A stretch of 37,469 bases of DNA from Candidatus Mcinerneyibacteriota bacterium (GTDB lineage Bacteria > Macinerneyibacteriota > Macinerneyibacteria > Macinerneyibacteriales > DSCS01). Numbering within the stretch: the stretch's first letter is position 1; each line of letters opens with the position of its first letter. Below, one piece after another: positions 1 through 9,168 of the stretch. Under the pieces are notes generated by a model. That model did not search any database. It was not told where the DNA came from and saw nothing but the letters and a program-made list of their open reading frames with translations. The translations under genes and the position numbers were made by a program. The DNA is taken from contig JAFGWL010000033.1 of assembly GCA_016937175.1 (NCBI GenBank), positions 1-37,469 on the forward strand, written 5' to 3'.

Positions 1-1845
1 CGGATAGGAGATACCCAGGCGAGGCATGACATAGGTCTTGCCTTCTGAGGCGATCTTACCCTCTTCCATGTAGGTCCCCTTGAGGGGATTGCCGGAAGAG
101 ACTTCTTCAAGATGGTCTTTGATGGCCAGGCCCGGATTCTCATAATAATCCACATTGGGATTATAATGTTCCAAACGGGCGCCGACATTGATGATCATAT
201 CTTCCACTTCGATCTTATCCTGGATGTAAGCGTTGAAGTTCCAGGGCTGGACTTCATACATATCCGCTGACACCATCTCATACCGAAGGGAGTTGTAGAC
301 TTCATACTCGATGTCGTCCCTGTTATACATGGCACCGATCTTGAACTGGTTGAAGCGGTCGGCCTGCCAGGTGTAGGCAAAGTTGACCTTGACGGCTTCG
401 TCCTGATACCTGTAGTAGTAAGGAGCGAAACCTGTGTACATCAGCCAGGAATAATCGTTGATGTTCAGGTATCCCAGGTTGACATTGGAGGAATAGACTG
501 AATCGTTATCCCATCCGATGAAATCCGTGTAGTGCATGCCGTTGTTGTCTGTAGTCTGGGCATCATACTGAGAAGAGACGCTCAGTTCATAGAACATGCT
601 GGAATTCAGAGTATGGGTCAAACTCACTGTGTAAAAATCATGGTATGTTACTGAATCGAAATGATCCAGATACCTGTAAGAGGAATGTCCGCCGTACCCT
701 GCTGTATAGGGTGAATAGTTATCAAATCCATGATAGACCTGCCTGTTCATGACAGCGCTGATTTTCATGGTCTGAATGGGGCGGAAGGAAATATTTCCGT
801 AATATTTCCAAGTCCTGTTGTACTCTTCAGGCCTCCATCCATGGAAGAAAGGCTCATAGCCGCTCTCGATGAGCCATTCGGCTGTGGCGTTATCTGCATG
901 GAGGGGATCATTGTAGATGTCAATGAGTTCCTGAAGGTCAACATAATTAGTCCAGAACTTGGCTTCGGGGTGATAGAGGTAATACCCGTTGTCATCATCA
1001 TAGTTGTAAGAGAACGCAAAAGAAGCGTCTTTCAGGAAGGGCACCGGGATGGGCCCGGAGATATAAGCATCGATGATGTCATGGCCGATGTCATCGCCGA
1101 ACTCGGTGATGTAACGGCTTGTCTTATATCCCACTTTTCCGTGGAACTCTTTCTGTCCGCTCTTTGTTACAACCTTGACGATACCGGACATGGCTCCACC
1201 GTACTCGGCGTTGAAACCGCCGGTAACGACTTTCATCTCTTCGATGGCGTCTGAAGAGAGGTTGAAAGCCGAAGTCCCGAAGAGGTTCGAGTTAACAGAG
1301 ATCCCGTCGATAATATAGGCAACTTCATTATCGCGGCCTCCACGAACGTGAAGCTCTCCCCCGCCGCCTGTGACGACACCGGCCTGCTGCTCAAGGACAC
1401 CGGTAACGGTGGGATTGACCAGCTTGGCGATCTGTGTGTTGTCAAAGGTCTTGGATGAAGAGGTGTTGTCCTTCTGGACGATAGGCCTTTTGGCCTGAAC
1501 GATGATCTCTTCACGTCCGGCGACTTTTGCCTCCATGGCGAAGTCTACCGCTGTAGTCGTATCCGCGGATACGATAACATTCTCCTTGGTGTAATCGGCA
1601 TAACCGACGATCATACACTTTACCTTATGGACTCCCGGAGGAACCTGCAGGATAAAGTAGTTTCCGTCAGCCTGCGTAAAAGCACCAAGTGATGTTCCTT
1701 CAATCATAACTGTTGCTCCGGCCAGCGGCTCGCCGGTGGCCTCATCCACAACCCTACCTCTGATTTTTCCGGTAGTACCTGCGAATACAGTAACAGTTAA
1801 GAGCAACATAATAATCATTAGCGCTCTAAGTTTTTTAAAAACCAT
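1..1845 (-). CDS. TonB-dependent receptor with N-terminal carboxypeptidase-like domain (C-terminus cut off by window)
   Basis: An outer-membrane receptor for TonB-energised uptake of an unknown substrate. The frame is open for 615 codons from the ATG at 1845 to the window edge, so the C-terminal part of the barrel is missing. It opens with a signal peptide (MVFKKLRALMIIMLLL), then a carboxypeptidase regulatory-like domain (GKIRGRVVDEATGEPLAGA), then a plug domain with the typical LHVRGGRDNEVAYIIDG and GGFNAEYGGAMSGIVKVVTK motifs, followed by aromatic-rich barrel strands. The start is fixed by AAAGGAG at 1854-1860, 8 bases upstream. It is a paralogue of the receptor at 6443-9160, with matching domain order and a similar 5' leader, but it has its own promoter at 1970-1998. 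The class is clear; the substrate is not. Confidence 0.93.
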   Translation of the reverse strand, partial: MVFKKLRALMIIMLLLTVTVFAGTTGKIRGRVVDEATGEPLAGATVMIEGTSLGAFTQADGNYFILQVPPGVHKVKCMIVGYADYTKENVIVSADTTTAVDFAMEAKVAGREEIIVQAKRPIVQKDNTSSSKTFDNTQIAKLVNPTVTGVLEQQAGVVTGGGGELHVRGGRDNEVAYIIDGISVNSNLFGTSAFNLSSDAIEEMKVVTGGFNAEYGGAMSGIVKVVTKSGQKEFHGKVGYKTSRYITEFGDDIGHDIIDAYISGPIPVPFLKDASFAFSYNYDDDNGYYLYHPEAKFWTNYVDLQELIDIYNDPLHADNATAEWLIESGYEPFFHGWRPEEYNRTWKYYGNISFRPIQTMKISAVMNRQVYHGFDNYSPYTAGYGGHSSYRYLDHFDSVTYHDFYTVSLTHTLNSSMFYELSVSSQYDAQTTDNNGMHYTDFIGWDNDSVYSSNVNLGYLNINDYSWLMYTGFAPYYYRYQDEAVKVNFAYTWQADRFNQFKIGAMYNRDDIEYEVYNSLRYEMVSADMYEVQPWNFNAYIQDKIEVEDMIINVGARLEHYNPNVDYYENPGLAIKDHLEEVSSGNPLKGTYMEEGKIASEGKTYVMPRLGISYP

Positions 1846-1853
1846 ACCGCAAA

Positions 1854-1926
1854 CTCCTTTCCTTTTCATAGAAAAAACAACCAACCCAAATTTTTCCATA
1901 AGCTGTTGAACCCCATCACCTCCTTT
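1854..1926 (-). promoter_or_regulatory. Receptor leader with two Shine-Dalgarno sequences and a possible leader peptide
   Basis: The proximal site AAAGGAG (1854-1860) serves the receptor ATG at 1845. A second site, AAAGGAGGTGAT (1915-1926), matches the usual complement of the 16S rRNA 3' end over 12 bases and lies about 60 bases further upstream. An ATG overlapping it (1916) opens a 16-codon frame (MGFNSLWKNLGWLFFL) whose TGA ends at 1866, five bases before the proximal site. SD-to-ATG spacing for that leader frame is only 2 bases, so its translation is uncertain. The receptor at 9160 has the same two-site layout. Confidence 0.5.
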
Positions 1927-1969
1927 GGCGAATACACTTTTTTTTCCTCTTTTACACAGTGTTTTATAT

Positions 1970-1998
1970 AGATTAGGTTAATGAATTTCCAGTGTCAA
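1970..1998 (-). promoter_or_regulatory. Sigma-70-type promoter of the truncated TonB receptor
   Basis: On the minus strand a consensus -35 TTGACA (1993-1998) is followed after exactly 17 bases by the -10 TAATCT (1970-1975). The next gene downstream is the receptor at 1845, leaving a leader of about 120 bases. The promoter separates this receptor from the upstream PorV operon. Confidence 0.75.
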
Positions 1999-2040
1999 GA
2001 TAATTTTTCGCTTTACGTTGAATTAAATTAGGATAAGAGG

Positions 2041-2067
2041 CGGGTGCGGAGAAGTTCTCCGCACCCG
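2041..2067 (-). terminator. Strong inverted repeat after the PorV-like gene
   Basis: CGGGTGCGGAGA and its exact reverse complement face each other across 3 bases, giving a 12-bp GC-rich stem 13 bases past the PorV stop codon. No run of U follows on either strand, so if it stops transcription it is not a classical intrinsic terminator. It could instead protect the mRNA 3' end. Confidence 0.45.
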
Positions 2068-2079
2068 TTTGGATAGAAC

Positions 2080-3123
2080 TTAGAAACGGAGTTTCAGCGT
2101 GAAGAGATGGGTCTCTTCCAGCTTGTCATACCCGTTGTAAGCATAATCGACACCGATTCCCAGGCCGGCTGTCATATACTGAAGCCCGCCGCCGAAGGAA
2201 TAGGTGGCATCGATGGAGTCGGCCACTGTGGCCATCCTGTAACCGCCACGGGCGGCTACATGGAACTCTTCGGAGACGTTATAACCGAATTCTCCGCCGA
2301 GGTTCAGCTGTTCGCTGTTATCCACGGGGTTGTAGAAGTCCACAGCGATAGCTGTGGTCATCTCATCGGTCACATAGGGTGTATACATGAAGCCGACACG
2401 AAGCGCCATGGGCAGTTCGTGGTCTTCTGTATACTGGCCGAAGGTGTACTCGTAATCTTCGGCATCACCTGAGCTGGCGTCTTCGATATAGCTGAGGACT
2501 TTATCCAGCTGTCCGCCTTCGAATTTCGGTTTTGTTCCGAAGTTGGCAATACTCAGAGCTGCTGTGAGGCCTTTGATGGGAGTGTGATATTTCACACCGG
2601 CATCCATGGCCACGGCATTGGCAGTCATGTCCCAGATCTTCATGGATACCACTTTCCCGGTGATACCGAAGTCAACGGTCTTGAGCAGCCTTCTTGCGTA
2701 AGTCAGCCCGATAGCTGTGTCAGAAGCGCTGAATGTGGCTCCTGTGCCGTCGGGTTCTGTGATGGTGGTCACTTCCATTTCGGGATAACCGAAATAGGTA
2801 AAGCTTAACGCGAGTTGCGCCATGTCAGACATGGGGAATGAGACGGCCAGATATTCAAACTTGACATCGGCCAGCCATTCACTGTGTGTGAACATGGCTT
2901 CATAATCCTGGACATTGACGAGTCCGGCCGGATTATAATAGAGCGCTGAGACACCCTGGGAAGCAGCGGCACCGGCATCACCCATCCCGACAAAACGGGC
3001 ATCAGGCGCGACTTTCAAAAAGACGCCTGTAGCCTGTCCGGTCTGAGTCATGTCAGCGGCACTTACCGAGGTAGCCAGAGCTGCTATAGCGATAATCGTA
3101 ATGATTACTATTTTCTTTAACAT
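2080..3123 (-). CDS. PorV/PorQ-family outer-membrane protein
   Basis: A 347-aa FadL-like barrel of the PorV/PorQ (UPF0164-like) family. In type IX secretion, PorV is the outer-membrane shuttle that binds cargo sorting domains and delivers them to the cell surface. A signal peptide (MLKKIVIITIIAIAALATSVSA) is followed by the family's characteristic opening FLKVAPDARFVGMGDAGAA and then SALYYNPAGL. The protein ends in a barrel strand (THLFTLKLRF) with terminal Phe. GGGGAGG sits upstream of the ATG. The gene starts 13 bases after the giant sorting-domain protein, which fits a carrier and cargo made together. Whether it is PorV, PorQ or a further paralogue cannot be told from sequence alone. Confidence 0.85.
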   Translation of the reverse strand: MLKKIVIITIIAIAALATSVSAADMTQTGQATGVFLKVAPDARFVGMGDAGAAASQGVSALYYNPAGLVNVQDYEAMFTHSEWLADVKFEYLAVSFPMSDMAQLALSFTYFGYPEMEVTTITEPDGTGATFSASDTAIGLTYARRLLKTVDFGITGKVVSMKIWDMTANAVAMDAGVKYHTPIKGLTAALSIANFGTKPKFEGGQLDKVLSYIEDASSGDAEDYEYTFGQYTEDHELPMALRVGFMYTPYVTDEMTTAIAVDFYNPVDNSEQLNLGGEFGYNVSEEFHVAARGGYRMATVADSIDATYSFGGGLQYMTAGLGIGVDYAYNGYDKLEETHLFTLKLRF

Positions 3124-3136
3124 AGACTAACCTCCC

Positions 3137-6100
3137 CTACCTGATGACGGCAAACGTGCCCTCAGTCTTGGTCTCATCATCCACGTAGATCACGTAAATG
3201 TAGATACCGCTCGCCAGATCCTGGTTGTCCTTGTTACGCACATCCCACTCTTCCGTACCGGTTCCGTTGTCATGATGCAGGATCCTGACAATATCGCCGG
3301 CCACAGTGTAGATATAGATGTCACATTCGCCGGGCAGATGTGTGAACTCTGCTTTACGGCTGGTGACATTCTGATCCCAGCTGTTGATGGGGTAGATGGG
3401 GTTGGGGACAACTTTGACTTCAGACAAATCGATCTCGGATGCCTGTGTCATGGCGTAGGTATCCACTTCCCAATACTCGCCGCCGCTGATGATGTCGCCA
3501 TGCTGCTGCATGGTGATCTGTGTACCATCGACGATGGGAGCTTTATAGACGGTATAGTAGATCCGGTCGCCGTCGTCAAAGGCAGCTCCGGCTCCGTCGT
3601 CATAGGTTCCGTAGAGATACATCCCGTTGGTCATCTCTTCGGTCAGGATGTAATCGGGATCTGTCGTGGCAACACCATCTACATAGTTGAATGTCCTTCC
3701 GTAGAGCGTGAAGGCGTTGTCACCGTCCAGGGCTACAGGCAGGTAATCTCCGTAGAGATCCCAGGATGCGCCGTTCCATTTTTCCACGGTGGCGTAATGA
3801 GCCACACCGGCAGCGGTGAAGTTGATCTCGAATTCATCGCCGTATCCGATGGAAGGTACATCCACGTAGTAGGCATCCGTTCCCCCACTGTTCTGTACCG
3901 TGTAGACAGTTCCCACGGCCGTGGTGACAGTGGCCGGGGTGAGAACCCCTGTAGTCCTGTCTTTCAGGAAGAAGAAAGGCAGATCGAACAAGGCATCCCC
4001 GCGTACGACAAGGTCCTCTGTTGCAGGGCCCGCCGTCGTGAGGTCTGTATCAGGATGGATAGAGACACTTCCGCTTGTTCCGGCGTTCCTGGTGACAGCC
4101 CACTCATAGACATCGCTGTCATGGAAGGTCACTCGGAACTGGCCCTCATCAGCGAAACGGGCCGCGTAGAAGTAGGGCTCGATTCCCATGGTGGTGGCAG
4201 CTTCATAACCGTCTGCTGCGCCGAGTTCTGTGACGATTCCGCCTTCAAGGTAGACATCATCGGCATAGGCTTCCGACAGAACCACATAATAACCGTCCAT
4301 GAAGAGACAGTTGTCGATACCGGGCTCAAAGCGCGGTGACCAGTTGAGTCCGAAGAGATCCCAGTGGGTCACCAGCCAGCCGCCGGCATAGCGGTCGCCG
4401 TTGGTGATCCCTTCCAGATAGATATTCTCTCCGGCATAAGCGGTCTCATCCACATCCAGAACGGTCAACTCAAAGACCCCGGGAGTGGAAGTGGCAGCAA
4501 AATCCATGACCAGGTCATGGCCGGTCCCCATACGGGCGGTCCAACCATAATCCCCGACATAGGTCAGGGCTGCTGCGTCATACTCGCCTGCATTAGCCGA
4601 TGTAGTGGCGATGGAATCGTATCCGTAGTCATAAGTTGCTGTAATCGTATACTGGATCCCGTCGATGATCTCTGTCTGGTAGATCTTGTCGTAGGTCGCG
4701 CCGATATTGGGGGCGACAAAGTTCTCCGCCACATACTCGGATGTATCCAGGTCGATGACTGAATAGATGAGTTCATTGGCATGTGACCCGGGCTCTACCA
4801 TGATCCTGTAGGTATGGCCGGTCACAAAATTGGGCTCCATGATGGTGGCTGTGATGGTGCCGGGGTTTCCGCCCACGACCACAGCGCCGCCGTTAGCCGG
4901 TTCAGGGGCCACGGGAGGATTGTATCCCACGGCATTGGTCCGTCCCTGGGCAAAGAGGGTGTCCCCTAAGGATTCCAGAGATTCCGGCGGATTAGGCTGG
5001 GCATCATAAGCCACGACTTTGTAGTAGTAAGGAATACCGTTGATGACATCGGTATCCAGATAGGAGTGCTGCAGGCTGCTCAGATCGAAATCAGCGATCT
5101 CGGTCCAGGGTCCCGCAGGGGACATGGCCCTGTAAACACGGTATCCGGCGAAGTCATACTCGATATAGTCGGGGTCATACACCGCAGAACCCGGATCGCT
5201 GGCCACAGCATAGTAGGGGTCAGGAGTCGTTTCCGCAGCGCTTCCCCAGCTGATGAAGACTTTCCTGTCCAGAGACTGGGCCACTGCAGCGGGTTTCACC
5301 GGTGCAGAGGGGAGAAGCCATTCATTGTCAAAGATAAACTGGGCAGCGATGGAGTTCCCGACAAGCGTCCTGTAAGAGCGCCCGTCAGTCCCGGTGACTT
5401 CGAGAGTCGTGTCATCGCCCAGTTCATAACCGGGGATAATAGCCAAAACGATATTGGCGGTCTCGCCGGGAGCCAGGTCGAAGGGCCCTGTGGTCATCAT
5501 GAACCTCTTGTCGGCGGGGCCGCTGTCCACATCAAAGGGATTGTAGACATCACCGGCCATGTTCCAACCGGACATGAGGTTGTAACGCTGTACATCGTTG
5601 ACCGGCGCTACATCGATGGAGAAGATCTTGAACGCTGTCAGGCCGATGGGGCTTCCTCCTCCGTCATCAGGAGAATCAAGGAAGTCGTAGCCGATATATC
5701 CGGCATGGCCGAAGCTTTCTGTTCCATCGTTGTCGTAGCAGTATCCGATGTTATAGGTGGCGTCATATCCCACCATATCATCGACAGCATTACCTACATC
5801 GGGGTCCTGTACGATACCGAGGTAAGAATCGGTAAGGGTACCGGTGCCTTCATTGGTCACTTCGTAGATTACGAAGATGATGTCGTTGTTGGAGGGATAG
5901 TTCCACTCATAGGTCTTCTGCACCACTTCGATGTTCAGGGGCGTATGGACATTGCCCGCTGACTGAAGCGGAGGGTTGGGGTTAGCATCATGATAGACAG
6001 CATAACTGTCCAGCACCGACTTGATCTCAGCCAAAGGCCAGTCGCCGTCGCTGCTGAGATAGACCTTGTACTGGGAGTCCATGTAACTGGTCCCGATCTC

Positions 6101-6430
6101 ACCGGGAGTGAATTCAGACGAGCCATCGGAGGAGATATATCCGCTAGTGACATATTTTTCCGTTCCGATCATGGCGCCGAACCACATACCGGCTCCGTAG
6201 ATATACTGGGCATCACCGTTCTGATAGGCCCAGTAGCCGCCGGCGGAGGTGATCCCGTCATCCACGCCGTGCTGGCCGAAGTTGTTTACGGTCAACCAAA
6301 ATCCGTTGGCCTTCAACCATTTCAGGTCAAGGCTTTTGTAACGGACTTTCTGTACATCCGGATCCGTTGCCCCGAAGGAAACGGAAAACGCGAATGCGAT
6401 TATCAACAGAATTAAAACTAATTTCCTCAT
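3137..6430 (-). CDS. Giant secreted protein with FnIII domain and C-terminal type IX-like sorting domain
   Basis: A 1097-aa secreted protein of unknown function. It has a signal peptide (MRKLVLILLIIAFAFSVSFG), a long Gly/Tyr/Asp-rich N-terminal half, a fibronectin type III-like module at about residues 380-490 (KVFISWG ... AGYRVYRA ... GIPYYYKVVAYD), beta-rich repeats, and a C-terminal FlgD-Ig/T9SS type A-like domain over about the last 90 residues (VVPNPIYP ... IYTVAGDIVRIL ... LASGIYIYVIYV). That C-terminal domain is the usual address for type IX export and surface anchoring. The start has AAAGGAGGT upstream. It lies between a TonB receptor (12 bases before) and the PorV-like gene (13 bases after), so the three are co-transcribed. 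Likely a surface protein, perhaps cooperating with the receptor in substrate capture; I recognise no catalytic motif. Confidence 0.85.
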   Translation of the reverse strand: MRKLVLILLIIAFAFSVSFGATDPDVQKVRYKSLDLKWLKANGFWLTVNNFGQHGVDDGITSAGGYWAYQNGDAQYIYGAGMWFGAMIGTEKYVTSGYISSDGSSEFTPGEIGTSYMDSQYKVYLSSDGDWPLAEIKSVLDSYAVYHDANPNPPLQSAGNVHTPLNIEVVQKTYEWNYPSNNDIIFVIYEVTNEGTGTLTDSYLGIVQDPDVGNAVDDMVGYDATYNIGYCYDNDGTESFGHAGYIGYDFLDSPDDGGGSPIGLTAFKIFSIDVAPVNDVQRYNLMSGWNMAGDVYNPFDVDSGPADKRFMMTTGPFDLAPGETANIVLAIIPGYELGDDTTLEVTGTDGRSYRTLVGNSIAAQFIFDNEWLLPSAPVKPAAVAQSLDRKVFISWGSAAETTPDPYYAVASDPGSAVYDPDYIEYDFAGYRVYRAMSPAGPWTEIADFDLSSLQHSYLDTDVINGIPYYYKVVAYDAQPNPPESLESLGDTLFAQGRTNAVGYNPPVAPEPANGGAVVVGGNPGTITATIMEPNFVTGHTYRIMVEPGSHANELIYSVIDLDTSEYVAENFVAPNIGATYDKIYQTEIIDGIQYTITATYDYGYDSIATTSANAGEYDAAALTYVGDYGWTARMGTGHDLVMDFAATSTPGVFELTVLDVDETAYAGENIYLEGITNGDRYAGGWLVTHWDLFGLNWSPRFEPGIDNCLFMDGYYVVLSEAYADDVYLEGGIVTELGAADGYEAATTMGIEPYFYAARFADEGQFRVTFHDSDVYEWAVTRNAGTSGSVSIHPDTDLTTAGPATEDLVVRGDALFDLPFFFLKDRTTGVLTPATVTTAVGTVYTVQNSGGTDAYYVDVPSIGYGDEFEINFTAAGVAHYATVEKWNGASWDLYGDYLPVALDGDNAFTLYGRTFNYVDGVATTDPDYILTEEMTNGMYLYGTYDDGAGAAFDDGDRIYYTVYKAPIVDGTQITMQQHGDIISGGEYWEVDTYAMTQASEIDLSEVKVVPNPIYPINSWDQNVTSRKAEFTHLPGECDIYIYTVAGDIVRILHHDNGTGTEEWDVRNKDNQDLASGIYIYVIYVDDETKTEGTFAVIR

Positions 6431-6442
6431 CCGCTACCTCCT

Positions 6443-9160
6443 TTAAAAGGAAATTCCCAATCCGAATCTGACGTAACGGGGAGCACCGTAGAATTCCGGG
6501 TTGGCCCCGAAATACTCTTTGTACTTGTTCTCAAAGGTGTAGTCGTCACCGGGATAGGGATCCGTAGCAGCCGCAGCGTTATCGTACAATCCGTTATCAT
6601 CAGGTTCACCTGTGGTGGCATAAACAGACGTTATGTTCACCCAGTTGAAGAGATTGGAGATCGTACAATAGGCCGATACATTGAGCATACGTCCCATCAC
6701 ATCAAACTCAAAGTCTTTGTTAATCCTCATATCCAGGGATTTTGTCCCGGGCATCCTCATGGAGTTCATGGGCCCGGTATTCCTGTTGGTCACATCTTTG
6801 GGAGTGTAAGGAGCACCGGACTCATAACTGAAGAGGAAGTTCACGCCGGCATTCTGCAGCGGTTTCATTCCAAACAGTTCAGGCCCGTCGCCCTTCTGTG
6901 TCCTGATATCCATATTGATCTTCACCGCATGACGGCGGTCGAAGGCCAGGGGATATTTCTTGGCCGGAGGAGTCCTCAACCCACCGGAGACGGTTACGAC
7001 ACCGTAGTAGCCGTCACGCTCCGAAGAGGAGTTACCTGTAGCCCAGGAGAGAGAGTAGTTGATATCTCCGCTGATGTAGTTGGAGTAGAGCTTGGAGAGA
7101 CCGATCTCAAGCCCGCGCACCTGGGCATAACCGCCGTTGGTGTAGAGGGTGTAGGACTTGATGGGATCGGGGATCTCTTCGGTATAGAGGAGGTCGGAGA
7201 TGCTCTTGTAGTAGCCGACCACCGTCATACGCCAATCTTCACCAAGGCGCTGCTCCAAACCCAGCTCGTATGCGATGGTCTTCTGCATATCGAGGTTGGG
7301 GTTCCCGAGAAGCGGATACCCGGGTTTATACCACTCGTCGTTTTCCACATTGGAAAAGAGGTAGTTGAACGTCGGCATCTGGTAAAAATAGCCGTAATGG
7401 AAGTGAAGGACAGACGTATCGGAGATAGGCAGCGCCAACCCGACCCTGGGGCTGATGGCGTATTTAACCTCGGCATCAGCTGTAGGAGAGTCTGTTCCCT
7501 CGATAAAGGCTGTAGGATCGGTGAAATACTTGATGTTGGGATCGAAGTAGTCCATACGAACGCCCACATTGAGGATCATGTTTTCATACTCCAGCTTATC
7601 CTGGACAAACAAGTTGGCCAGCATGGGTTTTACGTTGAAGTCCGTGGTGTAATTGGCACTTGTGGGATAAGAGCAGCTGAAATATTCCAGGTCATGCTTC
7701 TGCACTTCGAATCCGACTTTGATCTGGTTAAAGCGGTTCACCTGGGATGTCAGGTCACCCCTGACATTGATGTAGGAGGCTTCCTGCTGAGAAAAAGCGA
7801 TATAGTGCCCGTCGATGTAGAAGAGGTTGTAGGGGTCAAAGACACGTTCGTCTGTCTCAGTATAAGGATCGATGAAATCGCCGATCTCATCTTCACCAGA
7901 CTGAGGAAGCCAGTCATCCGTGAAATCGAAATACCCGACCATGATACTGTAGAAGGTCCGGGCATTCAGGGTATGGGTCAGCCTTTCGGTGATCAGGAGG
8001 CTTGTGGTCTCGCCTTCCATATACTTATCCAGGTCATACTTATAGCGATGGCTGTAGTATTCGCCCTGGTTGAAAGAACCGAGAATATCCGTCTCACTTT
8101 TCAGCGTCGGCATGAGCTTTCCGCTGAGCTTGAACTGATAGTCATACCCGTTGGCCGCCGTATGAGGCGTCCAGTAGGTGGGGGTCAGGTCTTCGGGAAG
8201 GTTGTCCACCATATCATCATAATCGGGGATACGATGTCCCACGGCATCCCGTTCGGTGTAGCCGAAGGTTCCCATGAAGGCAAAGGGTGTATAGGGAATA
8301 GGCCCTGAGACAAACCCTTTGATGCTGTTAAAGCCATAGTTCAGGTCCAAGAGCCCGGGATCCACTTTGTCGGGCTTGGAGAACATGGCATCGGTCTCAA
8401 CAGTGACCCCGGCGTGGAAATCCTTCCCGCCCTCTTTGGTCACGATGTTGATGATACCGGACATGGCATTTCCGTACTCGGCGTTGAACCCGCCGGTGAG
8501 GATCTGCATCTCCTGAACCGCATCTGTGGCCACATCCAGTGCAGACTGGCCGGTCATGAGGTTCTGTACAGAGAAACCGTTGACATAGTACCCGACTTCG
8601 TTTCCGCGTCCCCCGCGGATATGAAGGCCGCCGACATTTCCGCGTTCTTCATTAGCCGAGTTTTCGACGTTGTTAGTGGCGTTGGACAAGAGGGCTGCGC
8701 CCTTCTGAACCGTTAACACATCGTCAACTGAATCCACGGCCATATTCTTGATCTTGGCCGCATCCACTTTTTCAACTGTGGAAGTATTATCCTTACGGAT
8801 GATCTCCCTTTTCGCCGTAACGGTGACTTCTTCCGTTCCGGCGATCTTTTCCTGTAACTCGATGGTTACATTGGTGGTACTGTCCGCAGAGATGACCACA
8901 TCAGTCACAATCCCTGTGGAGTACCCGACCATAACCGCCTGGAGAGAGTAGACTCCCGGCGGAACCTGGAGGATAAAGAAGGACCCGTCTGCCGAAGCAG
9001 CCGCGCCCAGCTGTGTGCCTTCTACCAGCACAGTGGCTCCAGGCAGGCCTTCTCCCGTCGAGGCATCAACGACTTTGCCCCGGATCTTTCCTGTTGTTCC
9101 CGCGAATGCGACTGCGGAAACCAATAAAATCACAAAGAGAAAAGACAAGAACCTTTTCAT
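6443..9160 (-). CDS. TonB-dependent receptor with N-terminal carboxypeptidase-like domain
   Basis: A complete 905-aa outer-membrane receptor. Order: signal peptide (MKRFLSFLFVILLVSAVAFA), carboxypeptidase regulatory-like beta-sandwich (GKIRGKVVDASTGEGLPGA ... GSFFILQVPPGVYSL), plug domain (LHIRGGRGNEVGYYVNG and ILTGGFNAEYGNAMSGI), then a long barrel ending in the strand YVRFGLGISF with terminal Phe. The ATG at 9160 is chosen over upstream in-frame codons because AAAGGAG lies 8 bases before it and the signal peptide starts there. An in-frame TTG at 9202 behind a second SD is a weaker alternative that would add 14 residues. It heads the operon with the giant sorting-domain protein and the PorV-like gene. 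The substrate is unknown; the arrangement is reminiscent of SusC-like uptake loci, but I see no SusD homologue. Confidence 0.93.
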   Translation of the reverse strand: MKRFLSFLFVILLVSAVAFAGTTGKIRGKVVDASTGEGLPGATVLVEGTQLGAAASADGSFFILQVPPGVYSLQAVMVGYSTGIVTDVVISADSTTNVTIELQEKIAGTEEVTVTAKREIIRKDNTSTVEKVDAAKIKNMAVDSVDDVLTVQKGAALLSNATNNVENSANEERGNVGGLHIRGGRGNEVGYYVNGFSVQNLMTGQSALDVATDAVQEMQILTGGFNAEYGNAMSGIINIVTKEGGKDFHAGVTVETDAMFSKPDKVDPGLLDLNYGFNSIKGFVSGPIPYTPFAFMGTFGYTERDAVGHRIPDYDDMVDNLPEDLTPTYWTPHTAANGYDYQFKLSGKLMPTLKSETDILGSFNQGEYYSHRYKYDLDKYMEGETTSLLITERLTHTLNARTFYSIMVGYFDFTDDWLPQSGEDEIGDFIDPYTETDERVFDPYNLFYIDGHYIAFSQQEASYINVRGDLTSQVNRFNQIKVGFEVQKHDLEYFSCSYPTSANYTTDFNVKPMLANLFVQDKLEYENMILNVGVRMDYFDPNIKYFTDPTAFIEGTDSPTADAEVKYAISPRVGLALPISDTSVLHFHYGYFYQMPTFNYLFSNVENDEWYKPGYPLLGNPNLDMQKTIAYELGLEQRLGEDWRMTVVGYYKSISDLLYTEEIPDPIKSYTLYTNGGYAQVRGLEIGLSKLYSNYISGDINYSLSWATGNSSSERDGYYGVVTVSGGLRTPPAKKYPLAFDRRHAVKINMDIRTQKGDGPELFGMKPLQNAGVNFLFSYESGAPYTPKDVTNRNTGPMNSMRMPGTKSLDMRINKDFEFDVMGRMLNVSAYCTISNLFNWVNITSVYATTGEPDDNGLYDNAAAATDPYPGDDYTFENKYKEYFGANPEFYGAPRYVRFGLGISF

Positions 9161-9168
9161 AAAAGAAA

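Noticed and set aside
3272-4339. Plus-strand 355-codon open frame opposite the giant sorting-domain gene
   Set aside because: It lies wholly antisense to a gene with signal peptide, domains and SD, has no SD or recognisable domain, and its Val/Gly/Ile/His-rich composition is typical of a shadow frame.
5066-5962. Plus-strand 298-codon open frame
   Set aside because: Antisense shadow of the same surface protein, with no supporting signals.
6929-8308. Plus-strand 459-codon open frame opposite the TonB receptor
   Set aside because: Complementary to conserved receptor sequence, with no signal, domain or ribosome-binding site. Its length reflects codon bias of the real gene.
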